Shown here: positions 1 to 6,054 of the stretch, one piece after another | Numbering within the stretch: position 1 is the first letter of the stretch | How the letters are laid out: each line of letters starts with the position of its first letter | Assembly (NCBI GenBank): GCA_002392625.1 | Contig: DGHJ01000047.1 | Location: 1-16,998, forward strand | Reading direction: 5' to 3' | Source of the DNA: Oscillospiraceae bacterium UBA3851 | Lineage (GTDB): Bacteria; Bacillota; Clostridia; Oscillospirales; Oscillospiraceae | DNA length: 16,998 nt | Translations under genes and position numbers: made by a program | Notes under the pieces: model-generated | What the model saw: the letters and a program-made list of their open reading frames with translations, nothing else | Database searches by the model: none | Told to the model about the DNA's origin: nothing

Positions 1-15
1 TCAAATTTCCCGTTA

Positions 16-44
16 TTTACGAATCGCTTCCTTTGGGGTATGAT
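16..44 (+). promoter_or_regulatory. Candidate promoter of the XRE regulator gene
   Basis: A TATGAT box at 39-44 lies 17 bp downstream of TTTACG at 16-21, which matches 4 of 6 bases of the sigma-A -35 consensus. The gene starts at 101 behind AAAGGAG with 8 nt spacing. The weak -35 makes this tentative. Confidence 0.35.
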
Positions 45-100
45 CATCCTGCGGGCCGCGAAAGACAGAGCATCAAGGAATCAGAAAAGGAGATTTTAAT

Positions 101-640
101 ATGGACACTTTGAAAATCGGACGGTATATCCAGCACCTGCGGAAGGCCGCCGGCATGACCCAGAAGGACCTGGCGGAGAAGCTGAACATCTCCTTCCAGG
201 CCGTCTCCAAATGGGAGAACGGCGACACGCTGCCTGACACGGGGCTGCTGCTGGACCTGTGCGACATTCTGAACATCACGGTGGACAGACTGCTCAACGG
301 CGGCACCCTGGCGGCCGGTGAGCGCCGGCTGATACGCCTGGAGGACGTGGAAGAGGGGTTCCGGTGCATGGAGCGCATCGGCGAGCTGCTGGGTGCGGAC
401 TGCACCTTCTTCACCGGCATGGTGGAGGGGATCAACGAGAAGATGAACATCGACCTCCTGTCCTATCTGAAGGTCCCCGCCACGCGGGAGGTACTGTACG
501 CGGAGGTCCTGATCCAGGGGATCCTCTCCGGCCGGACCGTGGACATGGGGGAGATCGAGGAGGGCCTGAACAACAAGACCATGGTGGAGACCATCCGGGG
601 CTATCTCACCAAGACCGGCGGCGACGAGCCAGCGGAATGA
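101..640 (+). CDS. XRE-family helix-turn-helix transcriptional regulator
   Basis: A 179-residue cytoplasmic DNA-binding protein. Residues about 5-65 form a typical Cro/C1-type helix-turn-helix, visible as IGRYIQHLRKAAGMTQKDLA followed by LNISFQAVSKWENGDTLPD and the usual LCDILNITVDRLLNG ending. The remaining roughly 110 residues are acidic and helical, with no motif I recognise; they may be for dimerisation or ligand sensing. The ATG at 101 has AAAGGAG 8 nt upstream. A 16-bp-arm palindrome follows the gene at 668-707 and overlaps the promoter of the next gene, so that gene or its own could be the target, but this is inference. Many such regulators exist and the signal sensed cannot be told from sequence. 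Confidence 0.9.
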   Translation: MDTLKIGRYIQHLRKAAGMTQKDLAEKLNISFQAVSKWENGDTLPDTGLLLDLCDILNITVDRLLNGGTLAAGERRLIRLEDVEEGFRCMERIGELLGADCTFFTGMVEGINEKMNIDLLSYLKVPATREVLYAEVLIQGILSGRTVDMGEIEEGLNNKTMVETIRGYLTKTGGDEPAE

Positions 641-667
641 TCGCCGGAGGGATCTGCGAAATAAGAG

Positions 668-707
668 GATTCGGCGCCGTTTTCCGGTTGAAAAACGGCG
701 CCGAATC
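668..707. repeat. Perfect 16-bp inverted repeat overlapping a promoter
   Basis: The arms GATTCGGCGCCGTTTT (668-683) and AAAACGGCGCCGAATC (692-707) are exact reverse complements around an 8-nt loop. Neither side is followed by a T-tract, so it is not a standard intrinsic terminator. The -35 box of the glycosyltransferase promoter starts in the loop, so the element could act as an operator on DNA or as a hairpin ending XRE mRNA. Confidence 0.8.
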
Positions 708-716
708 GTCTATGAT
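688..716 (+). promoter_or_regulatory. Promoter of the glycosyltransferase gene
   Basis: TTGAAA at 688-693 and TATGAT at 711-716 are separated by exactly 17 bp, a good sigma-A-type promoter. The predicted start is near 723, leaving a short leader with AAGGAGGAG before the ATG at 747. Confidence 0.6.
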
Positions 717-746
717 AGGGCAGAGAACGCAAGGAGGAGAAAGCCC

Positions 747-2090
747 ATGGAACCCTTGAACGTATGCCTTATCAACGATTCCTTTCCGCCTACCATCGAC
801 GGCGTGGCCAACGCCGTGGTCAACTACGGCAAGGTCATCACCGCCGGCCACGGCCACGCCACCGTGGTCACGCCATACTATCCTCAGGCGGATGACAGCG
901 CATTTCCCTTTCCGGTGGTGCGCTATCCCAGCGTGGACCTGACCAAGCTGGTGGGCTACCGGGCCGGTATGCCCTTTGACTATGACGTGCTGCGCCAACT
1001 GGAGACGGCGGGCTTTGACGTGATCCACAGCCACTGCCCCATCACCTCCACGCTTCTGGCCCGCGCTCTGCGGGAGCGGATCCACGCGCCGGTGGTGTTC
1101 ACCTATCACACCAAGTTCGATATCGACATTGCCAACGCCGTCCGCGGCAAGCTGCTGCGGGAGGGGGCGGCCAGGATCCTGGCCCAGAACATTGCCGGGT
1201 GCGACGAGGTGTGGGTGGTCAGCCACGGCGCCGGAGAGAACCTTCGCAAGCTGGGCTACGAGGGCGCCTACCGGGTCATGCCCAACGGGGTGGATCTGCC
1301 CCGCGGCCGGGTGCCTGACGAGTTGATTGAGCGTGCCACGGAGGGCTTCGACCTGCCCGCCGGCGTGCCGGTGTTTTTGTTCGTAGGACGCATGATGTGG
1401 TATAAGGGCATCCGCATCATCCTGGACGCCCTGAAGCAGCTGCAGGACAGCGGCGCGGACTTCCGCATGGTGTTCGTGGGCGGCGGAGGCGATAAGGATG
1501 AGATCGTGGCCTGCAGCCACAACCTGGGGCTGGACGGCAAGGTGCTGTTCTCCCCGCCCATCCGGGACCGGGACCTCATCCGGGCGTGGTACTGCCGGGC
1601 GGATCTGTTCCTGTTCCCCTCCACCTTCGATACCAACGGCCTGGTGGTGCGGGAGGCGGCGGCCTGCGGCCTGGCCAGCGTACTGGTGGCGGGCAGCTGC
1701 GCCGCCGAGGACGTGACGGACGGCGTCAGCGGCTTTTTGATCGAGGAGAACGCCGACTCCATGGCCGCCATGCTGCGCCGCCTGCTGGCCGCCCCACAGG
1801 CCATGGCCCAGGTGGGCGAGGGCGCCCAGCGGGACATCTACGTCTCCTGGGAGGAGGCGGTGAGCCGTGCCTATGCGCGCTACGGCGACGTGATCGAGAA
1901 CTATAAGAGCGGCGCATACCCCGTCCATGACACGCTGACAGACGACCTGTTCCGGGGCATGGCAGGCGTGATGGGTGTCATCGACCGCAGCCGCCAGCTC
2001 CAGCAGTCTGCCCTGGAGCAGATGTACGCCGAGGCCCAGAGCAAGTACGATGAGTTCATGAGCCGCATGGGCCAGGACCGCTTTATGTAA
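747..2090 (+). CDS. Glycosyltransferase family 4 (GT-B fold)
   Basis: A 447-residue protein predicted to transfer a sugar from a nucleotide-sugar donor, probably at the cytoplasmic face of the membrane. The N-terminal acceptor domain opens with a family 4 pattern (CLINDSFPPTIDGVANAV) and contains HSHCPITSTLLAR and FTYHTKFD. The C-terminal donor domain has FVGRMMWYKGIRIILDALK, then a DX7E version of the family's EX7E motif (Asp295 to Glu303, in FDTNGLVVREAAACG). The last ~60 residues are helical and charged. The start has AAGGAGGAG just upstream. The acceptor could be a diacylglycerol lipid or a surface glycan. No other cell-envelope genes lie beside it except a deacetylase remnant 1.8 kb away, so the product cannot be named. 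Confidence 0.9.
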   Translation: MEPLNVCLINDSFPPTIDGVANAVVNYGKVITAGHGHATVVTPYYPQADDSAFPFPVVRYPSVDLTKLVGYRAGMPFDYDVLRQLETAGFDVIHSHCPITSTLLARALRERIHAPVVFTYHTKFDIDIANAVRGKLLREGAARILAQNIAGCDEVWVVSHGAGENLRKLGYEGAYRVMPNGVDLPRGRVPDELIERATEGFDLPAGVPVFLFVGRMMWYKGIRIILDALKQLQDSGADFRMVFVGGGGDKDEIVACSHNLGLDGKVLFSPPIRDRDLIRAWYCRADLFLFPSTFDTNGLVVREAAACGLASVLVAGSCAAEDVTDGVSGFLIEENADSMAAMLRRLLAAPQAMAQVGEGAQRDIYVSWEEAVSRAYARYGDVIENYKSGAYPVHDTLTDDLFRGMAGVMGVIDRSRQLQQSALEQMYAEAQSKYDEFMSRMGQDRFM

Positions 2091-2171
2091 GTACGCGCCG
2101 GGACCGGCTCACGAGCTGCTTTTCCTGCCGCGTGCAGACGGTACGATTCATTGTTCCGGGAGGTCAGGAGA

Positions 2172-3797
2172 ATGAGCAAGGACAGATCGTTTCAAAACAT
2201 TTTTGACGATGGCGTCACAACCTTTCACGAGGATGGCAGCAAAAGCGTGACCTACAAAAACGTCTTGGATGGGGGTACGACTACCTACCACGAGGACGGA
2301 TCAAGGAGCAGGACTTATAAAAATGCACTGGATGGCGGCTATACCACCTATCACGAAGACGGCAGCAGAAGCAGGACCTACAGGAACGTGCTGGACCCCG
2401 GCGCCACAACGTACCATGAGGACGGCAGCAGAAGCGTGACATATCAAAACGTGCTGGACGGGGGCTACACCACCTATCATCAAGGGATGCCCGGCGGAGC
2501 GGTGAGCCATAGCTATCCTGCCCCGGCTGCTCCGCAGGCACCTGCGCCGGCGAACAACCGCTCCTTCGGCGGCAGCGTGAAGCGGACACTGTCAAACAGC
2601 TCGTTTGATAATAGCGCTCATAAGCTGAAGGGACTCAAAACCGCCGAGCTGCACGGCGAAGAGCTCAAGGGTTATGCCGTTTTCGCCGCGTCGCTTCTCC
2701 TGCAGCAGAAGGTCCCCTTCGATAAGACGGCAGAGATTACCCAGAGCGTTGCCGAGGAGGAACGCTGCGGCTTCCTGGGACTGAAAAAGCGGACGGTCTA
2801 TCGCAAGCACGTGCTGGAGAGGCACAACTGTTGGCTGATGGAGCAGCAGAATGAGACGGATGAGGATGCCCACGGCAACGAGCGGGAGGACACGACCTAT
2901 TATGTCCTGACGGAAGAGGGCGCGTTTCTGCGCGGCTCGGAGCGTGACTACTATTATGCCGGCGGAGGCTACAGCGGCAACCCGCTGAAGTGGGAGCATG
3001 TTGACGGCTGCGTGTCCTCCCGACATATCGACCTGTACCTGAAGTCAAAAAACATCAATATGAGCTCCGGCATGTATAAGGCGATGCTGGGGGAGGCGGA
3101 AACACCGCCGTCAGCACCTGCACCAAATGCCCGGCACGGCGCCCATACGCCGGGCCCGGACGTCCGAAAGACGGAACCTCCGAAACAATTTCGGCGTGCC
3201 GTTAAAATGGACCCGAACGAGCCGTGCCCCTGCGGCAGCGGAAGGAAATATAAGGATTGCCATGGGAAAAACGTGACCATCATCCGGGATAAGCCCAGGG
3301 AACGCATGGATGCCAACCGGATGGCGCCTGCGGTGTTGGCCATGTATGAGTCGGCCACAACGTGGAGCCGGGCAAAGGAGCTGCGTATGGCGGCCGGAAA
3401 CGGGGATGAGGAGGCACAGGTCGCCTACGGATTATGCCTTCTTACCGGGCACGGAGCTCCTGTATCCAGGGAGATGGGCCTGTCTGAGCTGCGCAGTGCC
3501 GCCGAAAAAGGGCACCCGTTTGCACAGTACCTGATCGCCCGCTGCCGGGAGGAGAGCTGGTTTTACCGCTGCGGCGTGGATGTGACCACCGTGAACTGGT
3601 ATTTGCGCGCGGCCTCCGGCGGCTACCGGGAGGCAAAGCTTCGGGCGGCGCACCATATTGCAAAAGGGAGGATCCAGGCCGAGGCAGGAACGGCGGAGAG
3701 CCTGGTCAAGCAGGCCGGCGCCGAGGACAAAGCGGAGACCGCCGCAAGGGAGAAGATAGAAGCGTATCTGATCGCTGCGTCGAAGCAGACGGAATAA
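2172..3797 (+). CDS. Repeat-containing protein with SEC-C zinc motif and Sel1-like repeats
   Basis: A 541-residue protein of unknown function with three recognisable parts. Residues 10-104 hold about four and a half copies of a 21-residue repeat (pattern xLDGGxTTYHEDGSRSxTYxN). Residues about 165-320 form an unassigned domain rich in aromatic and charged residues. A SEC-C motif follows at 352-364 (CPCGSGRKYKDCH), which binds zinc in SecA tails and many small proteins. Residues about 395-520 resemble Sel1/TPR-like helical repeats (AAGNGDEEAQVAYGLCLLTG, then SAAEKGHPFAQYLIARC). No signal peptide or membrane segment is seen. I place the start at ATG 2172, which has AGGAG just before it; an in-frame TTG at 2151 is less likely. 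The protein-binding motifs suggest a scaffold or adaptor, but the function is not known. Confidence 0.85.
   Translation: MSKDRSFQNIFDDGVTTFHEDGSKSVTYKNVLDGGTTTYHEDGSRSRTYKNALDGGYTTYHEDGSRSRTYRNVLDPGATTYHEDGSRSVTYQNVLDGGYTTYHQGMPGGAVSHSYPAPAAPQAPAPANNRSFGGSVKRTLSNSSFDNSAHKLKGLKTAELHGEELKGYAVFAASLLLQQKVPFDKTAEITQSVAEEERCGFLGLKKRTVYRKHVLERHNCWLMEQQNETDEDAHGNEREDTTYYVLTEEGAFLRGSERDYYYAGGGYSGNPLKWEHVDGCVSSRHIDLYLKSKNINMSSGMYKAMLGEAETPPSAPAPNARHGAHTPGPDVRKTEPPKQFRRAVKMDPNEPCPCGSGRKYKDCHGKNVTIIRDKPRERMDANRMAPAVLAMYESATTWSRAKELRMAAGNGDEEAQVAYGLCLLTGHGAPVSREMGLSELRSAAEKGHPFAQYLIARCREESWFYRCGVDVTTVNWYLRAASGGYREAKLRAAHHIAKGRIQAEAGTAESLVKQAGAEDKAETAAREKIEAYLIAASKQTE
2199..2483 (+). repeat. Tandem 63-bp coding repeats (about 4.5 copies)
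   Basis: Within the preceding gene, residues 10-30, 31-51, 52-72 and 73-93 align as 21-residue units, with a partial fifth unit at 94-104. Each contains TTYHEDGS or a close variant (TTFHEDGS in the first) and a TYxN ending. The codons have drifted between copies, so the DNA is less alike than the protein, which points to selection on the protein repeat rather than recent duplication. Confidence 0.85.
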
Positions 3798-3875
3798 AAA
3801 GCGATAAAGAGGCATTTTCATCAAGGAATAAGCCATCTCACGCATGCCGCCTGACAGATAGGTCATCAGGTCAAG

Positions 3876-3911
3876 TTAAACAGCCCCCTCCTGCCGCTTG
3901 GCGGGAGGGGG
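3876..3911 (-). terminator. Hairpin terminator downstream of the deacetylase remnant
   Basis: The arms CCCCCTCCTGCC (3884-3895) and GGCGGGAGGGGG (3900-3911) pair with one G-T wobble around a GCTT loop. Read on the minus strand, the hairpin follows the TAG stop at 3921 and is followed by CTGTTTAACTT, a weak U-tract. It may also slow plus-strand transcripts arriving from the SEC-C gene. Confidence 0.6.
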
Positions 3912-3920
3912 TGCGTTATG

Positions 3921-4199
3921 CTATGCCTCCGGCTTTTCCGCCGGGGCGGTGGGGTGCTGGCGGCCGGTGTGGTCGATGGTATACTCCCCGGTGTAGATCA
4001 GCTGGGAGATAGGCACCACCGTGTAGCCGTCCTGAATGAGGGTGTCCAGGATCCGGGGCAGGGCCTCCGGCGTGTGCAGCGCGGCGTTGTGGAACAGCAC
4101 GATGCTCCCCGGCCCCACCTGCGACGTGACCCGCTTGTAGATGGTGTCCGCGTCGTAGTCCTTCCAGTCCAGGCTGTCCGTGTACCAAACAAAGGAAAG
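3921..4199 (-). pseudogene. 3' remnant of a polysaccharide deacetylase gene (NodB-like)
   Basis: On the minus strand the last 90 or so codons of a frame ending at 3921 match the C-terminal part of polysaccharide deacetylases: FVWYTDSLDWKDY, then GPGSIVLFHN, then ALPRILDTLIQDGYTVVPIS. This part normally follows the catalytic strands with the metal-binding Asp and His residues. All of the N-terminal two thirds is missing. Homology begins near 4193-4199, and the sequence further upstream is a riboswitch and its leader rather than coding DNA. The frame can be extended to an ATG at 4361, but the added residues do not look like a deacetylase. It therefore appears truncated by a deletion or rearrangement and is probably inactive. 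Confidence 0.75.
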
Positions 4200-4219
4200 T
4201 CGTTGTGGCACAAGGGATA

Positions 4220-4234
4220 CGCCATTTAATGGCG
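4220..4234. repeat. Short palindrome near the deacetylase breakpoint
   Basis: CGCCATT-T-AATGGCG is a perfect 7-bp inverted repeat, 20-30 bp from where deacetylase homology stops. A second imperfect one (GCAGC...GCTGC, 4240-4257) follows. No flanking transposase or target duplication is seen, so its role is unclear. Confidence 0.5.
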
Positions 4235-4300
4235 GTTGCGCAGCATGAATTCGCTGCAGTGTTGAGCAAAAGCGAGGGCCGCAAAGGAAAAATGAGAGCA

Positions 4301-4325
4301 GCCGCTGCACTTGCAGCGGCCTTTT
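4301..4325. terminator. Strong hairpin downstream of the cobalamin riboswitch
   Basis: GCCGCTGC (4301-4308) and GCAGCGGC (4313-4320) form a perfect 8-bp GC-rich stem with an ACTT loop. On the plus strand it is followed at once by CTTTTGTT. On the minus strand, downstream of the riboswitch, a run of five T residues comes only 8 nt after the stem. It could be the expression-platform terminator of the riboswitch or a plus-strand terminator; the sequence alone does not decide. Confidence 0.6.
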
Positions 4326-4383
4326 GTTCCCATGTCCTGATACGGTCCCCGCCGCGCGCACACCGCACGCGGACAGCTTCCGC

Positions 4384-4592
4384 CTCGATCATCGTCGACC
4401 TTCTGGCTCGTACATTGGGGAGACAAGCTCCTGCGCCATCCGTCCTACCTTCTCAGTTTCCCAATGGCCGCCTCACGGCGCGGACGAACGACTCCTGCAC
4501 TTACAGCAACGGGTGTTGCTCCGGACTCCAACCGGATTTCCTGATTCCTGCGCCTGCCCGGCGGGGCAGTCTTCACGCGGAACACGATGCAG
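4384..4592 (-). ncRNA. Cobalamin (B12) riboswitch aptamer
   Basis: Read on the minus strand this ~200-nt stretch carries the conserved blocks of the cobalamin riboswitch in order: GGAAATCCGGTTGGAGTCCGG (about 4541-4521) ending in GTTGCTGTAA (4510-4501), then GCCATTGGGAAACTGAGAAGG (about 4467-4447), and the B12-box-like GAGCCAGAAGGTC (4409-4397). A closing P1 stem is formed by CATCGT (4589-4584) and ACGATG (4395-4390). A strong hairpin lies ~65 nt further on. Such elements normally turn off B12 synthesis, uptake or B12-independent isozymes when cobalamin is abundant. Here the next coding sequence is only the broken deacetylase remnant, so the regulated gene seems to be lost. Open reading frames across this stretch are artefacts. 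Confidence 0.9.
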
Positions 4593-4615
4593 CGTATTCA
4601 CTTTTGCCGGGAATC

Positions 4616-4621
4616 ATGATA
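4616..4621 (-). promoter_or_regulatory. Candidate -10 box for the riboswitch transcript
   Basis: On the minus strand TGGTATCAT forms an extended -10 element about 27 nt upstream of the aptamer P1 stem, a fitting distance. No good -35 is visible, as is usual with extended -10 promoters. Confidence 0.45.
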
Positions 4622-4635
4622 CCACATCCCCGCCG

Positions 4636-4659
4636 AAAACGAAAGGCTTTTTCGCCTTT
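4636..4659 (-). terminator. Weak terminator of the desulfoferrodoxin gene
   Basis: On the minus strand AAAGGC-GAAAAA-GCCTTT (4659-4642) forms a 6-bp hairpin overlapping the TAA stop of the gene and followed by CGTTTTC. The stem is short with half its pairs A-T, so termination may be partial. Confidence 0.4.
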
Positions 4660-5032
4660 ACGCCTTCCAAAGACTATGGAGATTGCAGTAGGCGTACACC
4701 GCCAGAACCTCGTCGCCCTCGCACAGGGCAAAGCAGGCTCTGGGGGCTTCACCGGGCTGCAGCGTCTTGCGCTGATTGCCCTGCCTGGTATGCACGGCGA
4801 TCCACTCGATGTAGTGCTCCGGCAGCATGGGGTGCTCCGCGGCGCCCACGGTGACAAGCACCTTGTTGCCGCGCATCTCCCAGACGGGAACGTGCTTCTC
4901 CACAGCGGCGTCGGTGGTGCCGGGGACGATCTCCTTCATCTTCTGTCCGCAGCACATGACGGGCACGCCGCTGTCCTTCACCATGGCAACCATGTTGCCG
5001 CAGTGCTCACAGATGTAGAACTTCATTTCCAT
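4658..5032 (-). CDS. dfx: Desulfoferrodoxin / superoxide reductase
   Basis: A 124-residue non-haem iron protein that reduces superoxide to hydrogen peroxide in the cytoplasm without making oxygen, a common defence in anaerobes. The N-terminal desulforedoxin-like domain has CEHCGN (Cys8, Cys11) and the CC pair at 27-28 (VMCCGQKM), giving a rubredoxin-like Fe(SCys)4 centre. The C-terminal domain has the catalytic centre ligands: EKHVPVWE, AAEHPMLPEHYIEW, and the final YCNLHSLW with Cys and His. All ligands are present, so it should be a two-iron desulfoferrodoxin rather than a one-iron neelaredoxin. GAGGAGG sits 8 nt before the ATG. It appears monocistronic and is relevant here because it could protect the oxygen-labile enzymes encoded nearby. 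Confidence 0.95.
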   Translation of the reverse strand: MEMKFYICEHCGNMVAMVKDSGVPVMCCGQKMKEIVPGTTDAAVEKHVPVWEMRGNKVLVTVGAAEHPMLPEHYIEWIAVHTRQGNQRKTLQPGEAPRACFALCEGDEVLAVYAYCNLHSLWKA

Positions 5033-5115
5033 TGGTAAAGCCTCCTCGTTATCTATTTCGGTTGATTGTTATGGTGATACTATCTTCTGACTTACGCGCA
5101 AATTGGACGTTCCCC

Positions 5116-6042
5116 TTACCGGGACACCATCTCCAGGTCACGCAGCCGCGCCTCGGCGTTCTCACCCACACAGCCCACGATCAGATAGGCCTTGTGCTTT
5201 TTGTCGTAGATGGTGTGATGGAGCAGGTGGAAATCCTTGATCTGATTGGTGTTGTGCACATGGGTGCGGGGTCCGGTGCAGTCGTGGAGATGGCCGCCGA
5301 TCTTGATGTGGCTCTCATCCACGTAGTCAATGGCCAACCCCTCCTTGATCATGGCCTGCACCTTAGCCTCCAGCTCCACCAGGTCGATTTTGGGCGGATG
5401 ATCGGGGAACGCCATGATAAAGCCGTGCTTCACGTCGCCGTGGATGCAGCGGTCCAGCTCCTCCCGAGGCATGCAGTATTCACACAGGTCCTCCGCCGTG
5501 TGGGCCATAAGCCGGTAGGGCAGGGACTTGTAGACGATGTCGCAGATCTCCTGGGGCACGGGGCCGAAGAGGCGGGGCCGTGTGATGACGATCTCCTCGC
5601 CCACACCGATGAGCAGATCGGCGTTGGTGCCCAGCAGGGGGTAGATCAGATCGAAATGCTCAATGATGACCCGCTTGCCCCGGTGGACCGCCAGCTCGAT
5701 GGCCTCCGCCAGCTGATTCAGCGGCCGGAAGCCCATCTCGAACCGGATGTCCACGTGATAGGTGTGGGGGGTGAAGAAGCCCGTCTCCATGTCCTGCTCC
5801 AGCAGGGGCAGAGGGCGGACGTTGACGCCGTCGTCGTCGTTGGTCAGCTCCAGACCGGGGAACATGCCCTTGATGAGAACGCTCTTGCCGGAGCCGGCCT
5901 CACCGATGATGCCGATGATGTGGTCAAAGGGGGAGAGATAGATCTGCGCGATCTGAATGCCCAGATCGAAGATACGCCCGCGGCCGCGGGGTGCGTAGTA
6001 GGTGCTGTAAATGTGGTTGCTGCCCATTTCGCCGTATGCCAT
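5116..6042 (-). CDS. P-loop protein with alanyl-tRNA-synthetase second additional domain (SAD-like)
   Basis: A 308-residue protein, not an aminoacyl-tRNA synthetase. Residues 43-60 contain a Walker A loop, GIIGEAGSGKS (Lys53, Ser54), in a nucleoside-kinase-like setting, with RVIIEHFDLIYP at about 124-135 as a possible Walker B strand. The C-terminal part resembles the zinc-binding SAD of AlaRS/ThrRS: HTAEDL at 181-186 (compare HTAxHL; the second His is replaced) and CTGPRTHVHNTNQIKDF at 255-271 (compare CxGTHVxNT). GGAGG precedes the ATG, which lies 12 nt after the citC stop, so the two genes are almost surely co-transcribed. That pairing suggests a role linked to the citramalate/methylaspartate locus, perhaps handling a nucleotide-like cofactor. 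This is inference; no activity is known to me. Confidence 0.8.
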   Translation of the reverse strand: MAYGEMGSNHIYSTYYAPRGRGRIFDLGIQIAQIYLSPFDHIIGIIGEAGSGKSVLIKGMFPGLELTNDDDGVNVRPLPLLEQDMETGFFTPHTYHVDIRFEMGFRPLNQLAEAIELAVHRGKRVIIEHFDLIYPLLGTNADLLIGVGEEIVITRPRLFGPVPQEICDIVYKSLPYRLMAHTAEDLCEYCMPREELDRCIHGDVKHGFIMAFPDHPPKIDLVELEAKVQAMIKEGLAIDYVDESHIKIGGHLHDCTGPRTHVHNTNQIKDFHLLHHTIYDKKHKAYLIVGCVGENAEARLRDLEMVSR

Positions 6043-6054
6043 GTCGAATCCTCC

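Noticed and set aside
606..1928. Long minus-strand open frame opposite the glycosyltransferase gene
   Set aside because: It is antisense to a well-supported family 4 glycosyltransferase, its translation is His/Gly/Val-rich with no domain, and it arises from the GC-rich codon pattern.
2199..2483. Possible CRISPR array in the 63-bp tandem repeats
   Set aside because: The repeats are in frame, contiguous with no unique spacers, and encode a clear 21-residue protein repeat.
4226..4426. Small minus-strand frame of 66 codons after the riboswitch
   Set aside because: It begins inside the aptamer's 3' end and crosses the terminator-like hairpin; it is leader RNA, not a convincing gene.
4205..5038. 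277-codon plus-strand frame between the deacetylase remnant and the desulfoferrodoxin start
   Set aside because: It runs antisense through the cobalamin riboswitch and the desulfoferrodoxin gene; the translation has no domain and the riboswitch explains the conserved sequence.
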